Assembly: GCF_017349075.1 (NCBI RefSeq)
Contig: NZ_JAFMOF010000002.1
Coordinates: forward strand, 1,364,001-1,428,000
DNA: 64,000 nucleotides
From: Streptomyces triculaminicus
GTDB taxonomy: Bacteria; Actinomycetota; Actinomycetes; Streptomycetales; Streptomycetaceae
Direction of reading: 5' to 3'
In this document: piece after piece, positions 31,701 to 40,510 of the stretch
Layout of the letters: each line of letters begins with the position of its first letter
Numbering within the stretch: the stretch's first letter is position 1
Made by a program: the position numbers and the translations under genes
The notes under the pieces: generated by a model
Databases searched by the model: none
Seen by the model: the letters and a program-made list of their open reading frames with translations, nothing else
Told to the model about the DNA's origin: nothing

Positions 31701-32855
31701 ATGATCACCACCCTCGCCATCGAGAACTACCGCTCCCTCCGCCGCCTGGTCGTGCCGCTGGACAGACTCAACGTGGTCACGGGCGCGAACGGCACCGGCA
31801 AGTCCAGCCTCTACCGCGCGCTGCGACTGCTCGCCGAGGCGGCCCGGGGCGGCGCCGTCGCCGCGCTGGCCCGTGAAGGCGGGCTGCCCTCCACCCTGTG
31901 GGCGGGACACGAGAAACCGGTCCACGGCACGGGCGGCGGCGAGCCCGCCGGCCTGCGGCTGGGCTTCGCCGGCACCGACTTCGGCTACGCCGTCGACTTC
32001 GGGCACCCCATCCCCGACCGCTCGCTCTTCGACCTGGACCCGGAGGTCAAGCGCGAGTGCACATGGACCGGCCCCGTGCTGCGGCCGGCCACGCTGCTCT
32101 GCGACCGGTCGGGACCGGCCGTACGCACCCGCACCGCGGACGGCGGCTGGCACCGCACCGTCAACGCCCTCCGCCCCTACGACAGCATGCTCAGCGAACT
32201 CGCCGACCCCCAGCTCGCCCCCGACCTGCTGCGGCTGCGCGAACTCATCAGGTCCTGGCGGTTCTACGACCACGTGCGCACCGACGCGCACGCACCCGCC
32301 CGCAGCGCACAGGTCGGCACCCGCACTCCCGTGCTCAGCCACGACGGCTCCGACCTGGCGGCCGCTCTGGAGACCATCCGGGAGATCGGCGACGGCCAGG
32401 CGCTGGACGACGCCGTGGACGCGGCGTTCCCCGGCAGCCGCGTGGAGACCGACAGCCACGGCGGCCGGTTCGAGCTGAGGCTGCGCCAGCGGGGCCTGCT
32501 GCGCCCGCTGGGTGCCGGTGAGCTCTCCGACGGCACCCTGCGCTATCTGCTGTGGGCGGCGGCACTGCTGACCCCCCGCCCGCCCGCGCTCCTGGTCCTC
32601 AACGAGCCGGAGGCCAGCCTCCATCCGGACCTGCTGCCCCCGCTCGCCGATCTGATCCTCACCGCGGCCGGGCACACCCAGATCGTGGTGGTCACCCACG
32701 CCCCGGAGCTGGCCGCGGAACTCGCCCGGAACTCGGCACGCCACCGGCTCGACCTCAACTCCATCACCCTCGTCAAGGACGCGAGCGCCCAGACGGTGGT
32801 GGCGGGCCGCGAAGGACTGCTGGACGAGCCGTTGTGGTACTGGCCCAAGCGGTGA
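31701..32855 (+). CDS. AAA ATPase of the RecF/OLD-like ABC class
   Basis: A 384-aa protein from the ATG at 31701 (GTG at 31692 is an alternative). Walker A is GANGTGKSS after an N-terminal IENYRSLRRL strand, the hallmark of RecF/OLD/SMC-related AAA proteins. The ABC-like signature is LGAGELSDGTLRYLL, Walker B is LLVLNEPEASLHPDLL, and the H-loop is VVVTHAPELA. There is no TOPRIM or other nuclease domain and the protein ends just after the ATPase fold. Such solitary ATPases occur in DNA-repair and phage-defence settings, but no partner is coded next to it. Role unknown. Confidence 0.85.
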   Translation: MITTLAIENYRSLRRLVVPLDRLNVVTGANGTGKSSLYRALRLLAEAARGGAVAALAREGGLPSTLWAGHEKPVHGTGGGEPAGLRLGFAGTDFGYAVDFGHPIPDRSLFDLDPEVKRECTWTGPVLRPATLLCDRSGPAVRTRTADGGWHRTVNALRPYDSMLSELADPQLAPDLLRLRELIRSWRFYDHVRTDAHAPARSAQVGTRTPVLSHDGSDLAAALETIREIGDGQALDDAVDAAFPGSRVETDSHGGRFELRLRQRGLLRPLGAGELSDGTLRYLLWAAALLTPRPPALLVLNEPEASLHPDLLPPLADLILTAAGHTQIVVVTHAPELAAELARNSARHRLDLNSITLVKDASAQTVVAGREGLLDEPLWYWPKR

Positions 32856-32980
32856 GCCGGGGCGCCGGTTCCTCGCGCCGGCACCACCGCGTCGTTTTTC
32901 CGGCGGTCGCCTGTCACATTCGTGCGCCGTGATCCGTCAGGGCAGTGAAAGCGATGTGAAAGCGCGAAAGGAAGACGGCG

Positions 32981-33484
32981 ATGGAAGCACGTTCGATCAC
33001 TGCTGAGGTACCCATGGCTTCGCGGATGTCCGACCCTCAGGAGGCCGTTCCCGAGCTGGCGGAGGTGTCCGCGGCGCTGTTCAAGGCCACGGGCAACCGC
33101 TCGGTGCCGCGGAGCACGATCGGTCTGATCCAGCTGCGCGCCGGCCAGATCGTCGGCAACACCTACCTGACCGTCCTGCACACGGGCTTCCTGCGCAAGG
33201 CGGGGGAGTCGGAGGAGCGGATCACCGCGGTGGCGTCCTGGCAGGACGCCCCGTATTTCACCGCCGCCGAGCGTGCCGCGCTGGCTCTGGTGGAGGCCGT
33301 CCTCCAGCCGTCCGCGCACGGCGAGCGGGTCTCGGACGAGCTGTACGCCCAGGTGTCCGAGCACTACGACACCAAGGCGCTGGTCACTCTGACCATCGCG
33401 ATCGGGCAGGTCAACTTCTTCGTCCCCATCGCCCTCATCGTCAAGCCGGTGCCCGGCCGGACGTTCGCCGACCAGTGGGCGTGA
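32981..33484 (+). CDS. AhpD-like (carboxymuconolactone decarboxylase fold) protein lacking the CxxC cysteines
   Basis: A 167-aa all-helical protein. The family core is recognisable (STIGLIQLRAGQIVGNTYLT, then VLHTGFLRKAGESEERI, AERAALALVEAVL and KALVTLTIAIGQVNFFVPI). In active AhpD enzymes the motif is GCxxCxxxH; here it reads GNTYLTVLH, with Asn60 and Leu63 replacing both Cys and His67 kept. Peroxidase activity is therefore not expected; a binding or other catalytic role is possible. It has a GAAAGG-type ribosome site and its own terminator at 33532-33563. Confidence 0.8.
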   Translation: MEARSITAEVPMASRMSDPQEAVPELAEVSAALFKATGNRSVPRSTIGLIQLRAGQIVGNTYLTVLHTGFLRKAGESEERITAVASWQDAPYFTAAERAALALVEAVLQPSAHGERVSDELYAQVSEHYDTKALVTLTIAIGQVNFFVPIALIVKPVPGRTFADQWA

Positions 33485-33531
33485 GGCCGGCCGGTGAGGA
33501 CGGCCGGGTGAGGACGGCAGGCTGACGACGG

Positions 33532-33563
33532 CCCGTCCTGGTCCCCTGCGGAACCAGGACGGG
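33532..33563 (+). terminator. Hairpin after the AhpD-like gene
   Basis: Perfect 11-bp stem CCCGTCCTGGT / ACCAGGACGGG with a 10-nt loop, about 50 bp past the stop codon. Confidence 0.75.
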
Positions 33564-33642
33564 TTCGCCCACGGTCCATACGGGCGCGGGCTCCGGTGAA
33601 GGGCCCGAGAGTGCGGGCTGGTTCATGCGCAGACCTCCGTTA

Positions 33643-33659
33643 ACGCAGTTTCATTGCTT
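33643..33659. promoter_or_regulatory. Operator-like site O1 over the -35 of the amidase operon
   Basis: ACGCAGTTTCATTGCTT matches 13 of 17 positions of the perfect site before tetR (35343-35359). It overlaps the -35 TTGCTT (33654-33659) of the promoter whose -10 is TAGAGT (33678-33683), 18 bp apart. A TetR protein bound here would block polymerase. Confidence 0.6.
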
Positions 33660-33683
33660 TAGCGGACGGTAGGCCGTTAGAGT
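33654..33683 (+). promoter_or_regulatory. Promoter of the AtzG-like/amidase operon
   Basis: -35 TTGCTT and -10 TAGAGT with an 18-bp spacer; the -10 fits the Streptomyces TAGRRT consensus. Transcription should begin near 33690, inside operator-like site O2. Confidence 0.6.
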
Positions 33684-33689
33684 CCACTA

Positions 33690-33706
33690 ACGCAAACTCT
33701 TCGCTT
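33690..33706. promoter_or_regulatory. Operator-like site O2 at the predicted transcription start
   Basis: ACGCAAACTCTTCGCTT has the same ACGCAA left arm and a degenerate right arm (TCGCTT for TTGCGT). An overlapping TTGCGT follows 17 bp after the left arm, so an alternative wider dyad also exists. Confidence 0.55.
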
Positions 33707-33781
33707 TTGCGTGGCCGGAGAGCGTGCTGCCACGCACGCACACTGAAGGCCCGTACGCCCCCACGCCCGAAAGGACGTCCC

Positions 33782-33940
33782 GTGGACGCATCCCCGCCCG
33801 CACCCGCCGGCCCGCCCGTTCCCGACGAGGTCGCCGCCACGGCCCGCCATATCCGCGCGGTCATCAGCGCCTTGCACGCACTCGACCTGGGGGACACCCC
33901 TCCGGCCCCGACCTACGACGCGGCAGGAGGCGACCGATGA
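33782..33940 (+). CDS. Tiny AtzG-like amidase partner protein
   Basis: A 52-aa protein starting with GTG at 33782 behind a strong GAAAGGACG ribosome site. After a Pro/Ala-rich start it has one amphipathic helix (DEVAATARHIRAVISALHAL) and a C-terminal DLGDTPPAPTYD. This resembles AtzG-type (DUF4089) subunits, small proteins that bind and stabilise AtzE-type amidases in a complex like a reduced GatCA. Its stop overlaps the amidase ATG (ATGA at 33937-33940), as expected for a subunit pair. The family call rests on the helix, the PPAP tail and the context. Confidence 0.65.
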   Translation: MDASPPAPAGPPVPDEVAATARHIRAVISALHALDLGDTPPAPTYDAAGGDR

Positions 33941-35307
33941 AGCCCTGCGAACTGACCCTCGCCGACGCCTCCGAGGCGATCGCCGCCGGCGAACTGTCAC
34001 CCCTGGAACTGACCGCCTCCGTCCTCGAACGCGCCGACGCGGTCGACGGACACCTCAACGCCTACGCCACGCTCGCCGCGGACGCCGCACTCCACGCCGC
34101 CGCGCGGGCGCAGGAGGACATCGCGGCAGGCAGGTACCGCGGGCCGCTGCACGGCATCCCGGTGGCGCTCAAGGACCTCGTCGACGCCGCCGGCCTGCCG
34201 ACCACGGCCAGTTCCCGCGTCCGCGCGCACCACATGGCCGCCACCGACGCGACGGTCACCGCACGGCTCCGCGAGGCCGGCGCCATCGTGCTGGGCAAGA
34301 CCCACACGCACGAGTTCGCCTACGGGCTGATCACCCCTCAGACCCGCAACGCCTGGGCCCCGGACCGGGTGGCCGGCGGCTCCAGCGGGGGCTCGGCGGT
34401 GGCGGTCGCCTCCGGCGGCGCGACCTTCGCCCTGGGCACCGACACCGGCGGGTCGATCCGCGTCCCGGCGGCGCTCAACGGCGTCGTGGGCCTCAAACCC
34501 ACCTACGACCTCGTGCCCCGGCACGGCGTCGTCCCGCTGTCGTGGTCCCTGGACCACGTCGGACCGATCACCCGCACCGTCCGCGACGCCCAGCCCGTAC
34601 TCGCGGCCCTCACCGACTGTCAACAGGGCCCCGGCGCACTGCAGACGACGACGGCGGGCCTGACCGGCATACGCGTCGGCGTCCCCCGCACCTACTACTT
34701 CGACCACGTCACGCCCGAGGTGGAGGCGGCGGTACGAACAGCCCTCACCCACCTGCGCGAACTCGGCGCCGACCTCGTCGACGTCGACATCCCGATGACC
34801 GAGTACATCCATGCCGTCCACTGGGGACTGATGGTCCCCGAAGCCACCGCGTACCACGAGCCGACGCTGCGCTCGTCCTCCCACCTCTACGGTCCGGACG
34901 TGCGCGTCCTGCTGGAAGCCGGGAGGGAGGTGCCGGCCGGCGACTACCTGCGCGCCCAGCGCGCCCGTACGCTCATGCGGGCCTCGTGGGGACGGCTCTT
35001 CGACGAGGTCGACGCCATCGCGGCCCCGACCGTGCCCACCACCGCCACCCGCGCCGGGCAGGACAGGATCGAATGGCCCGACGGCACCACGGAAACGGTC
35101 TCCGACGCCTACGTCAGGCTCTCCGTACCGGCGAACATCACCGGGATGCCGTCGCTGTCCTTCCCCGTCGGCCTCGACACGGCGGGGCTGCCCATCGGCA
35201 TGCAGCTCATCGGCCCACCGTCGGCCGAGGCGACACTGCTGCGCATGGGCCGCGCCTACGAGGACGCCCGGGGCGTCCTCCCGCTCCCCGCGGTGCACGC
35301 GTCATGA
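33937..35307 (+). CDS. Amidase (AtzE/GatA-like amidase signature family)
   Basis: A 456-aa cytoplasmic amidase. Catalytic Lys in VALKDLVDAAG, Gly/Ser loop VAGGSSGGSAVAVASG and nucleophile region TDTGGSIRVPAALNGVVGLK are intact. The segment SRVRAHHMAATDATVTAR and KTHTHEFAYGLITPQTRNAW resemble AtzE, GatA and aryl-amide amidases. No signal peptide. It is translationally coupled to the AtzG-like gene, followed 64 bp later by a tetR gene, and the operon promoter carries two operator-like sites. A role in using a small amide or biuret-like compound, induced by that ligand, is likely but not provable here. Confidence 0.9.
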   Translation: MKPCELTLADASEAIAAGELSPLELTASVLERADAVDGHLNAYATLAADAALHAAARAQEDIAAGRYRGPLHGIPVALKDLVDAAGLPTTASSRVRAHHMAATDATVTARLREAGAIVLGKTHTHEFAYGLITPQTRNAWAPDRVAGGSSGGSAVAVASGGATFALGTDTGGSIRVPAALNGVVGLKPTYDLVPRHGVVPLSWSLDHVGPITRTVRDAQPVLAALTDCQQGPGALQTTTAGLTGIRVGVPRTYYFDHVTPEVEAAVRTALTHLRELGADLVDVDIPMTEYIHAVHWGLMVPEATAYHEPTLRSSSHLYGPDVRVLLEAGREVPAGDYLRAQRARTLMRASWGRLFDEVDAIAAPTVPTTATRAGQDRIEWPDGTTETVSDAYVRLSVPANITGMPSLSFPVGLDTAGLPIGMQLIGPPSAEATLLRMGRAYEDARGVLPLPAVHAS

Positions 35308-35342
35308 TCGCGCTCAACCGCTTTCGGTGGTCGTTCCACGAC

Positions 35343-35359
35343 ACGCAATTCCTTTGCGT
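35343..35359. promoter_or_regulatory. Perfect operator O3 upstream of tetR
   Basis: ACGCAA-TTCCT-TTGCGT, a perfect 6-bp dyad, 12 bp before the tetR ATG. A possible -10 TAAGGT (35360-35365) abuts it. Best-conserved of three related sites; suggests autorepression. Confidence 0.7.
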
Positions 35360-35371
35360 TAAGGTGGCGGC

Positions 35372-35944
35372 ATGAGCCCCAGACCAGCGGTCCGCCCCGG
35401 AGGACGAAGCGCCCGCGTGCAGCGATCGGTGCACGCGGCCGTCCAGGAGCTCCAGGCCGAGCACGGCCGGACCGGCCTCACCGTCCCCCTCATCGCCGCC
35501 CGGGCCGGCGTGACCCCCTCCACCGTCTACCGCCGCTGGGGAGACCTCCAGGAACTCCTCGCCGACGTCGCGGTGGAACACCTGCGCCCCGACGAACCAC
35601 CCGCCGACCTCGGCAGCCTGCGCGAGGACCTGGAGCACTGGGCGGCGGCCTTCCTCGAGGAGATGTCCTCCCCGGCCGGCCGTGCCTACATCCGGGACGC
35701 CCTCGCCGGCGACCCCGACGGAAGCAACGCCGGGCAGTGCTCCGCCTACGCCGTCGAACAGGTCGAGACCATCCTCGCGCGCGCCGCACAGCGCGGCGAG
35801 CACGTGCCCGGCACCGACGTCGTCATGGACCACGTCGTCGCCCCCATGATGTACCGCGTCCTCTTCCGTCCCGGACTCCTGGACGCCCAGTACGCACGCG
35901 ACCTCGTCGCCACGGTCTTCTACCGCCTGATGCCCCTGCCGTGA
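35372..35944 (+). CDS. TetR-family repressor of the amidase operon
   Basis: A 190-aa regulator. The N-terminal HTH (residues about 18-65) shows TGLTVPLIAARAGVTPSTVY and RRWGDLQELLADVAV, the usual TetR recognition pattern. The C-terminal ligand domain (LREDLEHWAAAFLEEMSSPA, VETILARAAQRGEHVPG, DHVVAPMMYRVLF) matches the TetR C-terminal family seen with YP-MYRxL motifs. It lies directly downstream of the amidase. Operator-like sites occur at its own start and at the operon promoter, so it probably represses both and releases on binding an amide substrate or product. Confidence 0.9.
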   Translation: MSPRPAVRPGGRSARVQRSVHAAVQELQAEHGRTGLTVPLIAARAGVTPSTVYRRWGDLQELLADVAVEHLRPDEPPADLGSLREDLEHWAAAFLEEMSSPAGRAYIRDALAGDPDGSNAGQCSAYAVEQVETILARAAQRGEHVPGTDVVMDHVVAPMMYRVLFRPGLLDAQYARDLVATVFYRLMPLP

Positions 35945-36029
35945 CCGGCCTTCGGCACCGGGTCAGAGGTGGACGCTCGGACCGGTGATGGCGGTGGTGC
36001 CCCCGCAGGAGTGGAGACCTGAGGGTGCG

Positions 36030-37010
36030 TCAGGCGGGCGGGAACGAGCGGCGGTAGGCGGTGGGCGTCACTCCGAAGTGCTGGGTGAAGTGGCGGCGCA
36101 GATTGGTGCCGGTGCCGAGGCCGCTGAGGTGGCTGATGCGTTCGACGGGCAGGGTGGTGGTTTCCAGCAGGGCCTGGGCGCGGGCGAGGCGCTGGGTCAG
36201 GAGCCACTGGAGGGGCGTGGAGCCGGTGACGGCGTTCAGGCGGCGGAAGAACGTGCGTGGGCTCATGTCGGCGCGGGCGGCGAGTTCGTCGACGGTGAGC
36301 GGGGTGTCGAGGTGTTCGCGGGCCCACTGCAGGACGGGGGCGAGGCCGTCGTCGTCGGTTTCGGGCACGGACACCTCGACGTACTGGGTCTGGCCGCCGG
36401 GGCGGTGGGCGGGGACGACGAGGCGGCGGGCGAGCTGGTTGGCGACGTGCGCGCCGAGGTCCCGGCGGACGATGTGCAGGCACAGGTCGAGGCCGGCGGT
36501 GACGCCCGCGCTGGTGAGCACGTCGCCGTCGTCCACGTAGAGGACGGAGTCGTCGACCTGGACGCGCGGGTGACGGCGGGCGAGGTCCCGGGTGTGCATC
36601 CAGTGGGCGGTGGCGCGGCGGCCGTCGAGGATCCCGGCGGCGGCGAGCGCGAAGGCGCCGGCGCACAGGGAGACCATGCGGGCGCCGGAGTCGGCGGCTC
36701 GGCGCAGGGCCGTGAGGAGTTCCGCGGGCAGTTCCCGTTCGCCGGTGACGCAGGCCTCGGGCACGGAGGGGACGATCACGGTGTCCGCGCCGCGCAGGGC
36801 GTCGAGGCCGTGGGCGGTGTGCAGGGTGAGGCCGAAGGGGCCGGGCTGCTTCTCGCCGCCGCCGGCGGAGCACAGGCGCAGGTCGTACCAGGGGTCGGCG
36901 AGGTCGCGGTGGGGGATGCCGAAGACGGTGCAGACGACCCCCAGTTCGTACAGGTCCCACATGGGGACGTCGTCGTCGATGACCACCACTGCCACGCTTC
37001 CGGCCTTCAT
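36030..37010 (-). CDS. GlxA-type AraC-family transcriptional regulator (DJ-1/PfpI + AraC HTH)
   Basis: A 326-aa regulator. Residues about 8-190 are a DJ-1/PfpI (class I glutamine-amidotransferase-like) sensor: VAVVVIDDDVPMWDLYELG, nucleophile-elbow region MVSLCAGAFALAAAGILDGR, and TAHWMHTRDLARRHP. Residues about 225-325 are the double AraC HTH (LTVDELAARADMSPRTFFRR, TGSTPLQWLLTQRLARAQAL, ISHLSGLGTGTNLRRHF). It is divergent from the imine-reductase-like gene, with 130 bp between the starts, and probably regulates it. Confidence 0.92.
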   Translation of the reverse strand: MKAGSVAVVVIDDDVPMWDLYELGVVCTVFGIPHRDLADPWYDLRLCSAGGGEKQPGPFGLTLHTAHGLDALRGADTVIVPSVPEACVTGERELPAELLTALRRAADSGARMVSLCAGAFALAAAGILDGRRATAHWMHTRDLARRHPRVQVDDSVLYVDDGDVLTSAGVTAGLDLCLHIVRRDLGAHVANQLARRLVVPAHRPGGQTQYVEVSVPETDDDGLAPVLQWAREHLDTPLTVDELAARADMSPRTFFRRLNAVTGSTPLQWLLTQRLARAQALLETTTLPVERISHLSGLGTGTNLRRHFTQHFGVTPTAYRRSFPPA

Positions 37011-37140
37011 GATCGTCAGCGTAGGCGAGGGGTGGCAGGAATTTTTCGTCAGGTGTCACTTCGGCCACTGTCCGGGCGCCCGCCCCGGTGCGAGGGTGGT
37101 CGTACGTGATCATCATTCATGACGAAACGGGGAAAAACCC

Positions 37141-38007
37141 ATGAACGTAACCGTTCTCGGCCTGGGCTCGATGGGGACGGCTCTGGCCGGCGCGTTCCTG
37201 GACGCGGGCCACACGGCCACCGTCTGGAACCGCTCGGCGGGCAAGGACGAGGCCCTCGTCGCCCGGGGTGCCGAGCGGGCGGCGACCGCCGCCGACGCCG
37301 TCGGGGCGAGCCCGCTCGTGGTCGTCTGCCTCTCCGATGACGACGCCGTGCACCACCTCCTCGGCCCGCTCACGGACGAACTGCGCGGGCGCACCCTGGT
37401 GAACCTGACCTCCGGCACGCCCGAGCAGGCCCGCGAGAGCGCGGCCTGGGCGGCCTCCCACGGCATCGGCTACCTCGACGGCGCGATCATGTCGACCCCG
37501 CCCGGCATCGGAAGCTCCGCGATCATGCTGCTCTACAGCGGCTCGTCGGAGGCCTTCGCCGAGCACCGCGAGGTCCTGGCGTGCCTGGGCGACCCGGTCG
37601 ACCTCGGCGACGACGCGGGCGTGGCCTCCCTCTACGACACCGCGCTCCTGGGCATGATGTGGGCCACCCTCGCCGGCTGGCTGCAGGGCGTGGCCCTCAC
37701 CGGCGCCGACGGCGTCGACGCGAGGACCTTCACCCCCGTCGCCCTCCGCTGGACGGCCGCCGTCAACACCTTCATGTCCACCTACGCCCCGCAGATCGAC
37801 GCCGGCGTCTACCCCGGCGACGACGCGACCCTCGCCGTCCACCTCGGCGCCCTCGAGCACCTCCTCCACGCCAGTGCCGCACGCGGCCTGGACGCCCGGC
37901 TGCCCCAGCTGCTCAAGGCCCCCTTCGAAGCGGCGGTCGCGGCCGGGCACGGCGCCGACAGCTACGCCCGCCTGATCGAGGGGGTCCGCGCACCGCACCC
38001 CGCGTGA
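37141..38007 (+). CDS. NAD(P)-dependent beta-hydroxyacid dehydrogenase / imine reductase-like oxidoreductase
   Basis: A 288-aa two-domain enzyme. The N-terminal Rossmann fold has VLGLGSMGTALAGAFLDAG and the NADPH-type WNRSAGK after strand 2, then VVVCLSDDDAVHHLL. The C-terminal helical domain (LYDTALLGMMWATLAGWLQG, NTFMSTYAPQIDAGVYPGDD) is typical of 6-phosphogluconate-dehydrogenase-like imine reductases, where an Asp or Tyr replaces the catalytic Lys. It is divergent from a GlxA-type regulator. The stop codon sits in the loop of its terminator hairpin. Physiological substrate unknown. Confidence 0.88.
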   Translation: MNVTVLGLGSMGTALAGAFLDAGHTATVWNRSAGKDEALVARGAERAATAADAVGASPLVVVCLSDDDAVHHLLGPLTDELRGRTLVNLTSGTPEQARESAAWAASHGIGYLDGAIMSTPPGIGSSAIMLLYSGSSEAFAEHREVLACLGDPVDLGDDAGVASLYDTALLGMMWATLAGWLQGVALTGADGVDARTFTPVALRWTAAVNTFMSTYAPQIDAGVYPGDDATLAVHLGALEHLLHASAARGLDARLPQLLKAPFEAAVAAGHGADSYARLIEGVRAPHPA

Positions 38008-38028
38008 TCATCCTCGCGCGGGGTGCGG
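37993..38028 (+). terminator. Terminator hairpin with the stop codon in its loop
   Basis: Perfect 12-bp stem CCGCACCCCGCG / CGCGGGGTGCGG with a 12-nt loop beginning with the TGA (38005-38007) of the oxidoreductase. The upstream arm encodes its last codons. Confidence 0.75.
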
Positions 38029-38146
38029 CCGCCAGGGCGTACGGCCGGGGGAGGCCCGCCTACGCCGCGGGGGCGCGGAGCCGGCGGGGTACGACACCGG
38101 ACCGGCGTTCCGGTTTCCGGGCGCCGGCCGGCAGCCGGTCGCGCGC

Positions 38147-39655
<1,509 letters not shown>

Positions 39656-39656
39656 C

Positions 39657-39668
39657 TATATCTTGATA
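39657..39668. promoter_or_regulatory. TATATCTTGATA, possible -10 and MarR/PadR-like half-site
   Basis: Contains the small palindrome TATC-TT-GATA, similar to recognition half-sites of MarR/PadR-type repressors, about 85 bp upstream of the monooxygenase start and next to the larger dyad. Confidence 0.4.
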
Positions 39669-39669
39669 G

Positions 39670-39698
39670 TGGCAAGGAGTGGGTGAACCTCCTTGCCA
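39670..39698. promoter_or_regulatory. Perfect dyad TGGCAAGGAG-N9-CTCCTTGCCA
   Basis: 10-bp arms, 9-bp centre, about 100 bp upstream of the monooxygenase start. In a divergent promoter region this is more likely an operator than a terminator. Confidence 0.6.
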
Positions 39699-39714
39699 TT
39701 GTCGTTTCTCTGCC

Positions 39715-39758
39715 TTTAGTCGTCCTTTAGTTGTCCTTTAGCCGTCTCTTTGTCGTCC
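39715..39758. repeat. Four tandem 11-bp repeats (TTTAGTCGTCC type)
   Basis: TTTAGTCGTCC, TTTAGTTGTCC, TTTAGCCGTCT and CTTTGTCGTCC. The 11-bp period puts each copy on the same face of the helix, suiting cooperative protein binding. Confidence 0.65.
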
Positions 39759-39881
39759 GCTGTGGACGTGGCCGGCCGCTCGGCGGCCTGCGGCCGAAGG
39801 CGAGCAGGGGGAGGCGCGAGTTACGGCTCGTAGATCATTCTGTGCATCAATTGTCATCTGAGTGCAGCAAGATGACACCCT

Positions 39882-40493
39882 GTGATCGATCCTCAGCAGT
39901 ACCAGGCTCAACAACAGCCATATCCTCCACAGCAGCCGTACGCGCCACAGCAGCCGTACGCTCAGCAACCCCCGTACGCGCAGGCAGCACATCCGTACGC
40001 GCAGGCCCAGCCGCATGCGCAGGCACATCCCTACGCCCAGCCGCATCCGTATCCTCAGCAGCACCCCCACGCGCCGCAGCCCCCCGCCGTCCCTCAAGAG
40101 GTCGGGGACGAGCGCCGCATGCTCGCCGCCGGGATCGACGCCGCGATCACGGTCTTCGGTGGTTTCGGCCTCGCCATGCGGCTCGCGGACGACAAGACCT
40201 CGGGCACCTACTGGACCTACGTCGCCATCTGCTTCTTCGGCGTGTCCTTCGTCCACCACGTGCTGGGAGCCGTGCTGTTCCGGGCCACCGTGGGCAAGTT
40301 CCTGCTCTTCACACGCGTGGTGCGCGAGGCCGACGCGGGGCGGCCGCGCTTCTGGCGAGCGGTGCAGCGCTGGCTTCTCGGCCTGACCTGGCTCCCGTTG
40401 CAGCCGATCTGGAGCTGGCTCGGCAACGACGGCGAACCCTACGAGGACGGCTGCGGGCTGCGGTACGTACGCAGCAAGGACCTGCGCCGCTAG
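39882..40493 (+). CDS. RDD-family membrane protein with Pro/Gln/Tyr-rich N-terminus
   Basis: A 203-aa protein from a GTG at 39882. Residues 1-70 are a disordered Gln/Pro/Tyr/Ala/His tract with PYAQ-type repeats. The rest is an RDD domain: RRMLAAGIDAAITVFGGFGL (the Arg and Asp of the family name), a second helix WTYVAICFFGVSFVHHVLGA, then ATVGKFLLFTRVVREADAGR and RAVQRWLLGLTWLP. RDD proteins are small integral membrane proteins, some with cation/proton antiport activity. Function here is unknown. The 16-bp gap to the next convergent gene leaves no room for a terminator. Confidence 0.85.
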   Translation: MIDPQQYQAQQQPYPPQQPYAPQQPYAQQPPYAQAAHPYAQAQPHAQAHPYAQPHPYPQQHPHAPQPPAVPQEVGDERRMLAAGIDAAITVFGGFGLAMRLADDKTSGTYWTYVAICFFGVSFVHHVLGAVLFRATVGKFLLFTRVVREADAGRPRFWRAVQRWLLGLTWLPLQPIWSWLGNDGEPYEDGCGLRYVRSKDLRR

Positions 40494-40510
40494 GGCGTTT
40501 CCGGGCAGCG

